9,458 bases of DNA, taken from Thiosulfativibrio sp964387695. GTDB lineage: Bacteria; Pseudomonadota; Gammaproteobacteria; Thiomicrospirales; Thiomicrospiraceae. The notes beneath the pieces were generated by a model, which was given only the letters and a program-made list of their open reading frames with translations, did no database searches and was not told the origin of the DNA. A program made the position numbers and the translations under genes. Every line of letters begins with the position of its first letter. The stretch's first letter is position 1. The stretch lies in assembly GCA_964387695.1 (NCBI GenBank), contig CAYLXI010000067.1:1-9458 (forward strand). The letters run 5' to 3'. This document shows positions 7,092-9,458 of this stretch, in pieces.

Positions 7092-8908
7092 TGAATCAAG
7101 ATAAATTATCAGCTCCTATAACAGAACAATATACTTGGGAAAGAATTTACCAGCTAGTATTAAAGCATAAACCGCGTTTAATCAAAGCCCATATTATTGC
7201 TTTGTTTGCGGTATTATCAATTGTTTCTTTGCCTATGTTGTTGCCACTTTTAGTTGATGAAGTGTTGCTTGATAAGCCCGCTTTAATTGTAGGAATATTA
7301 AATAGTTTTATGCCAGAAACTTGGCAGACGGCAATAGGTTACATTGCAGCAATTACTATATTAACCATTATGTTAAGAATGATTGGAGTCGCATTGGGTG
7401 TGTGGCAAATGCAACAATTTACCGTAATTTCTAAAGAAGTAACCTATCAAATCCGTAGTGATTTATTGCAAAGAGTGCAAAATGTTTCTATGACTCAATA
7501 CGAAAGTTTAGGGACAGGCAGTGTTACTTCAACAATGGTAAGTGATGTAAACACCATTGATAATTTTTTAGGGACAGCGGTAGGCAAACTGATTATTGCA
7601 ATCTTTACCCTTATAGGGGTGTCGGTTGTTTTAGTGTGGTTAAATTGGCAATTAGCATTATTTATTTTACTATTAAATCCTTTGGTGGTTTATTTTACTC
7701 TGGTGATGGGGCGACGGGTTAAAACCCTTAAAAGAGATGAAAATACTGCCATTGATATTTTTCAGCAATCTCTAACGGAAACACTCGATGCTCTACATCA
7801 AGTAAGAGTATCCAATCAAGGCAGTTCTTTTTTTGAAAGAATTCGCACTAAAGCCTATGGCATAAAAACCCACTCTGAAGCCTTTACTTGGAAGTCAGAT
7901 GCGGCAAGCAGAGTGTCTTTTTTAATTTTTTTAATTGGCTTTGACGTTTTTCGTGGTGTTGGCATGTTAATGGTGCTGTTTGCCGATTTAACCATTGGGC
8001 AAATGATGGCAGTGTTTGGTTATTTATGGTTTATGATGGGACCAGTTCAAGATATTCTTGCAATTCAATATAGTTACAGTGCTGCCAGTGGAGGTTTACA
8101 ACGAATTAATAAAGTTTTAGACTTACAACAAGAACCTAATATAAGTAAATCTAATATAATTAAACAAAAAAACCCATTTAAAAACACTAAAAATCCTGTT
8201 GAAGTTACTGTTAAAGACCTTTGTTTTCAATACGAGGGAAAAGAAGAACAGGTTTTAAATAAGCTTTCTTTTCAAATAAAACCAGGAGAAAAACTTGCTC
8301 TAGTAGGGGCAAGTGGTGGCGGAAAAACGACTTTAGCCCAGCTTTTAATTGGGCTTTATCAATATCCCTCTGGTGATATTTATTACAACGGCACAGGCTT
8401 ACAATACATTGAGCAAGAAGTTTTGCGTAAAAATGTAGCGATTGTTTTACAACAACCCTTGTTGTTCCATAATAGCATTCGTTTTAATTTAACCCTTGGA
8501 CTAGAAATATCCGAAGAAAATATTTGGCAGGCTTTAGACATGGCACAAATGACAAAGCCTGTAAAATCTTTAGAACATCAGTTAGACTCTATTGTTGGTC
8601 GTAATGGGGTTAAACTTTCAGGAGGACAACGCCAGCGTTTAGCCATCGCCAGAATGATTTTGCAAGACCCAAAAGTGGTCATTATGGATGAAGCAACCTC
8701 AGCTTTAGATATGGAAACAGAGCGGCAAATGTATCAAGACCTAGCCCCATTTTTTGCAGGACGAACCACTTTAATTATTGCCCATAGACTCAGTTCAATT
8801 AAGCAAGCAGATAGAATATTAGTATTTGAAGATGGGCAAATTGTTGAATCAGGAAACCATGATGATCTACTTGATCAAGGTGGTATTTATCATAAACTAT
8901 ATAAATGA
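7091..8908 (+). CDS. ABC exporter half-transporter (fused permease and ATPase)
   Basis: This 605-residue protein has the MsbA/multidrug-exporter architecture: an N-terminal transmembrane domain fused to a nucleotide-binding domain, expected to act as a dimer in the inner membrane. About six hydrophobic segments are visible (roughly 34-56, 80-103, 163-184, 186-206, 275-297 and 303-318). An Asn/Lys-rich linker (about 352-368) leads to the ATPase. All ATPase motifs are intact: Walker A GASGGGKTT with Lys412, Q-loop Gln454, signature LSGGQ (509-513), Walker B ending in Asp533 with catalytic Glu534, and H-loop His565. Its substrate cannot be told from the sequence; lipid, peptide or drug export are all possible. 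The ATG overlaps the restored tatD stop by one base, suggesting it was once translationally coupled to full-length TatD. It is not part of the classical fabF-holB cluster of E. coli. No clear Shine-Dalgarno sequence is seen. Confidence 0.9.
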   Translation: MNQDKLSAPITEQYTWERIYQLVLKHKPRLIKAHIIALFAVLSIVSLPMLLPLLVDEVLLDKPALIVGILNSFMPETWQTAIGYIAAITILTIMLRMIGVALGVWQMQQFTVISKEVTYQIRSDLLQRVQNVSMTQYESLGTGSVTSTMVSDVNTIDNFLGTAVGKLIIAIFTLIGVSVVLVWLNWQLALFILLLNPLVVYFTLVMGRRVKTLKRDENTAIDIFQQSLTETLDALHQVRVSNQGSSFFERIRTKAYGIKTHSEAFTWKSDAASRVSFLIFLIGFDVFRGVGMLMVLFADLTIGQMMAVFGYLWFMMGPVQDILAIQYSYSAASGGLQRINKVLDLQQEPNISKSNIIKQKNPFKNTKNPVEVTVKDLCFQYEGKEEQVLNKLSFQIKPGEKLALVGASGGGKTTLAQLLIGLYQYPSGDIYYNGTGLQYIEQEVLRKNVAIVLQQPLLFHNSIRFNLTLGLEISEENIWQALDMAQMTKPVKSLEHQLDSIVGRNGVKLSGGQRQRLAIARMILQDPKVVIMDEATSALDMETERQMYQDLAPFFAGRTTLIIAHRLSSIKQADRILVFEDGQIVESGNHDDLLDQGGIYHKLYK

Positions 8909-8921
8909 GAGCTTAAACAAT

Positions 8922-9305
8922 ATGAGTAAAATAATAAACATACCTAACCCAGATTTAAAAGAAGTTAATACCTTGGTAGGGAAAATTATTTATGTTTTAT
9001 ATTTAGCAGGACTGCTTTTTGGAATAACGGCGTTAATAGGAGTTGTTGTTGCCTATGTTTACCGTGATAAATCTACCAATCCAGAGTGGTTAAATACTCA
9101 TTATGCCTTTCAAATTAGAACTTTTTGGTATGGTTTGATTTATTTAATATTAGGCTCTATATTAACATTTATTTTAATAGGTTGGGTGTTGTTACTTTGG
9201 TTTGCACTTTGGATAATTGTTCGTTCGGTAAAAGGATTTTCTGCACTAGATGAAAAACAAGGTATTCCAAATCCAACCAGTTTTTGGGGGTTTGGGTTTA
9301 AATAA
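8922..9305 (+). CDS. Small membrane protein, DUF4870-like
   Basis: The protein has 127 residues if the ATG at 8922 is used, 13 bases after the ABC transporter stop. The same frame is open further upstream to 8826, but that would overlap the transporter by 83 bases with an unconvincing N-terminus, so I prefer the shorter form. A GAGAG lies about ten bases upstream. Three hydrophobic segments are visible (about 20-46, 69-87 and 88-104). Between the first two is the polar stretch YRDKSTNPEWLNTHYAFQIRTFW, and the protein ends with IPNPTSFWGF. This layout resembles the uncharacterised bacterial DUF4870/Tic20-like membrane family; I recognise it by pattern only. Function is unknown. Its place after the ABC exporter suggests co-transcription, not necessarily a shared role. 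Confidence 0.75.
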   Translation: MSKIINIPNPDLKEVNTLVGKIIYVLYLAGLLFGITALIGVVVAYVYRDKSTNPEWLNTHYAFQIRTFWYGLIYLILGSILTFILIGWVLLLWFALWIIVRSVKGFSALDEKQGIPNPTSFWGFGFK

Positions 9306-9323
9306 AGATTGTGGTATAGTTAA

Positions 9324-9343
9324 ATGTTAATGTGATATAACAT
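9324..9343. repeat. Imperfect operator-like inverted repeat
   Basis: ATGTTA (9324-9329) and TAACAT (9338-9343) form six-base inverted arms separated by eight bases, just upstream of the extended -10 at 9346. Position would suit a regulator or a weak hairpin after the small membrane-protein gene. There is no T-tract of terminator type following. Confidence 0.25.
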
Positions 9344-9345
9344 AT

Positions 9346-9354
9346 TGATATAAT
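9346..9354 (+). promoter_or_regulatory. Extended -10 promoter candidate
   Basis: TGATATAAT at 9346-9354 contains a perfect TATAAT (9349-9354) preceded by the TGn extension. No good -35 is present at 16-18 bp (TTAATG at 9327-9332 is the nearest, three of six matches), which is acceptable for extended -10 promoters. Transcription would start near 9361 and run rightwards into a gene beyond the window or a small RNA. AT-rich DNA gives such matches by chance fairly often. Confidence 0.4.
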
Positions 9355-9419
9355 TAAAAAGTTAGATAAAAATAGCTCTTCTCCGCTTTGTTGAGTGAAA
9401 AACCATGATTATGCGTAAA

Positions 9420-9434
9420 ATAATGAATCATTAT
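9420..9434. promoter_or_regulatory. Perfect 15-nt palindrome, Fur-box-like
   Basis: ATAATGA and TCATTAT form perfect seven-base arms around a single A. The arms equal the inner seven bases of each half of the Fur consensus (GATAATGAT / ATCATTATC), but the arms here are two bases closer than in the classical 19-bp box. It lies about 65 bases after the candidate -10 element, so it may be an operator for the next gene. Binding by Fur or another dimeric regulator is inference. Confidence 0.3.
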
Positions 9435-9458
9435 CAGGTAGTGAAGATTGTCTGATTT

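Larger units (their letters stand above)
9306..9458. other. Non-coding tail of the window
   Basis: These 153 bases follow the small membrane-protein gene and contain no supportable coding region. They hold the inverted repeat, the extended -10 candidate and the palindrome listed separately. No strong GC-rich hairpin with a T-tract is visible, so the end of the cluster transcript is not obvious. The next gene probably begins beyond the window. Confidence 0.6.

Noticed and set aside
9405..9455. Sixteen-codon frame starting at ATG 9405
   Set aside because: It has no Shine-Dalgarno sequence, no attenuator-like structure and overlaps the palindrome. Nothing supports translation.

Overview
This window is an AT-rich stretch of bacterial chromosome with one compact, all-plus-strand gene cluster. 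The order is fabF, pabB, pabC, mltG, tmk, holB, tatD, a half-size ABC exporter and a small membrane protein. The core (fabF-pabC-mltG-tmk-holB-tatD) is the conserved housekeeping order known from Escherichia coli and other Gammaproteobacteria, and the protein motifs fit that class. The low GC content and A/T-rich linkers suggest a low-GC gammaproteobacterium, possibly a sulfur-oxidiser-like or host-associated lineage. That finer placement is a guess.

Layout: positions 1-153 are non-coding and hold a terminator-like palindrome followed by a T-rich stretch, plus two short tandem direct repeats, each with a 10-bp period. fabF (fatty-acid elongation) follows from a TTG start. pabB and pabC (p-aminobenzoate arm of folate synthesis) come next, then mltG (peptidoglycan strand termination), tmk (dTTP supply), holB (replicative clamp-loader subunit) and tatD (metal-dependent nuclease). 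From pabB to the ABC transporter, neighbouring genes overlap or are separated by six bases or fewer, so a single transcript with translational coupling is likely. The cluster links lipid, folate, dTMP, replication and cell-wall functions, all needed for growth. The last two genes, the ABC exporter and the small membrane protein, are lineage-specific additions of unknown substrate and role. Positions 9306-9458 are non-coding and contain a good extended -10 promoter and a perfect 15-nt palindrome, probably belonging to the next transcription unit.

The clearest anomaly is in tatD. The reading frame breaks at a run of seven A residues (6860-6866). Removing one A restores a 260-residue TatD that keeps the family spacing and ends with its stop codon overlapping the start of the ABC gene. 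This is a recent pseudogene, a sequencing error, or a gene rescued by polymerase slippage. The second point of note is that PabB has a PIAGT active-site motif rather than the lysine-containing PIKGT motif. I see no mobile elements, CRISPR arrays, tRNAs or rRNAs, and no convincing new biological system; this is mostly an ordinary housekeeping region.
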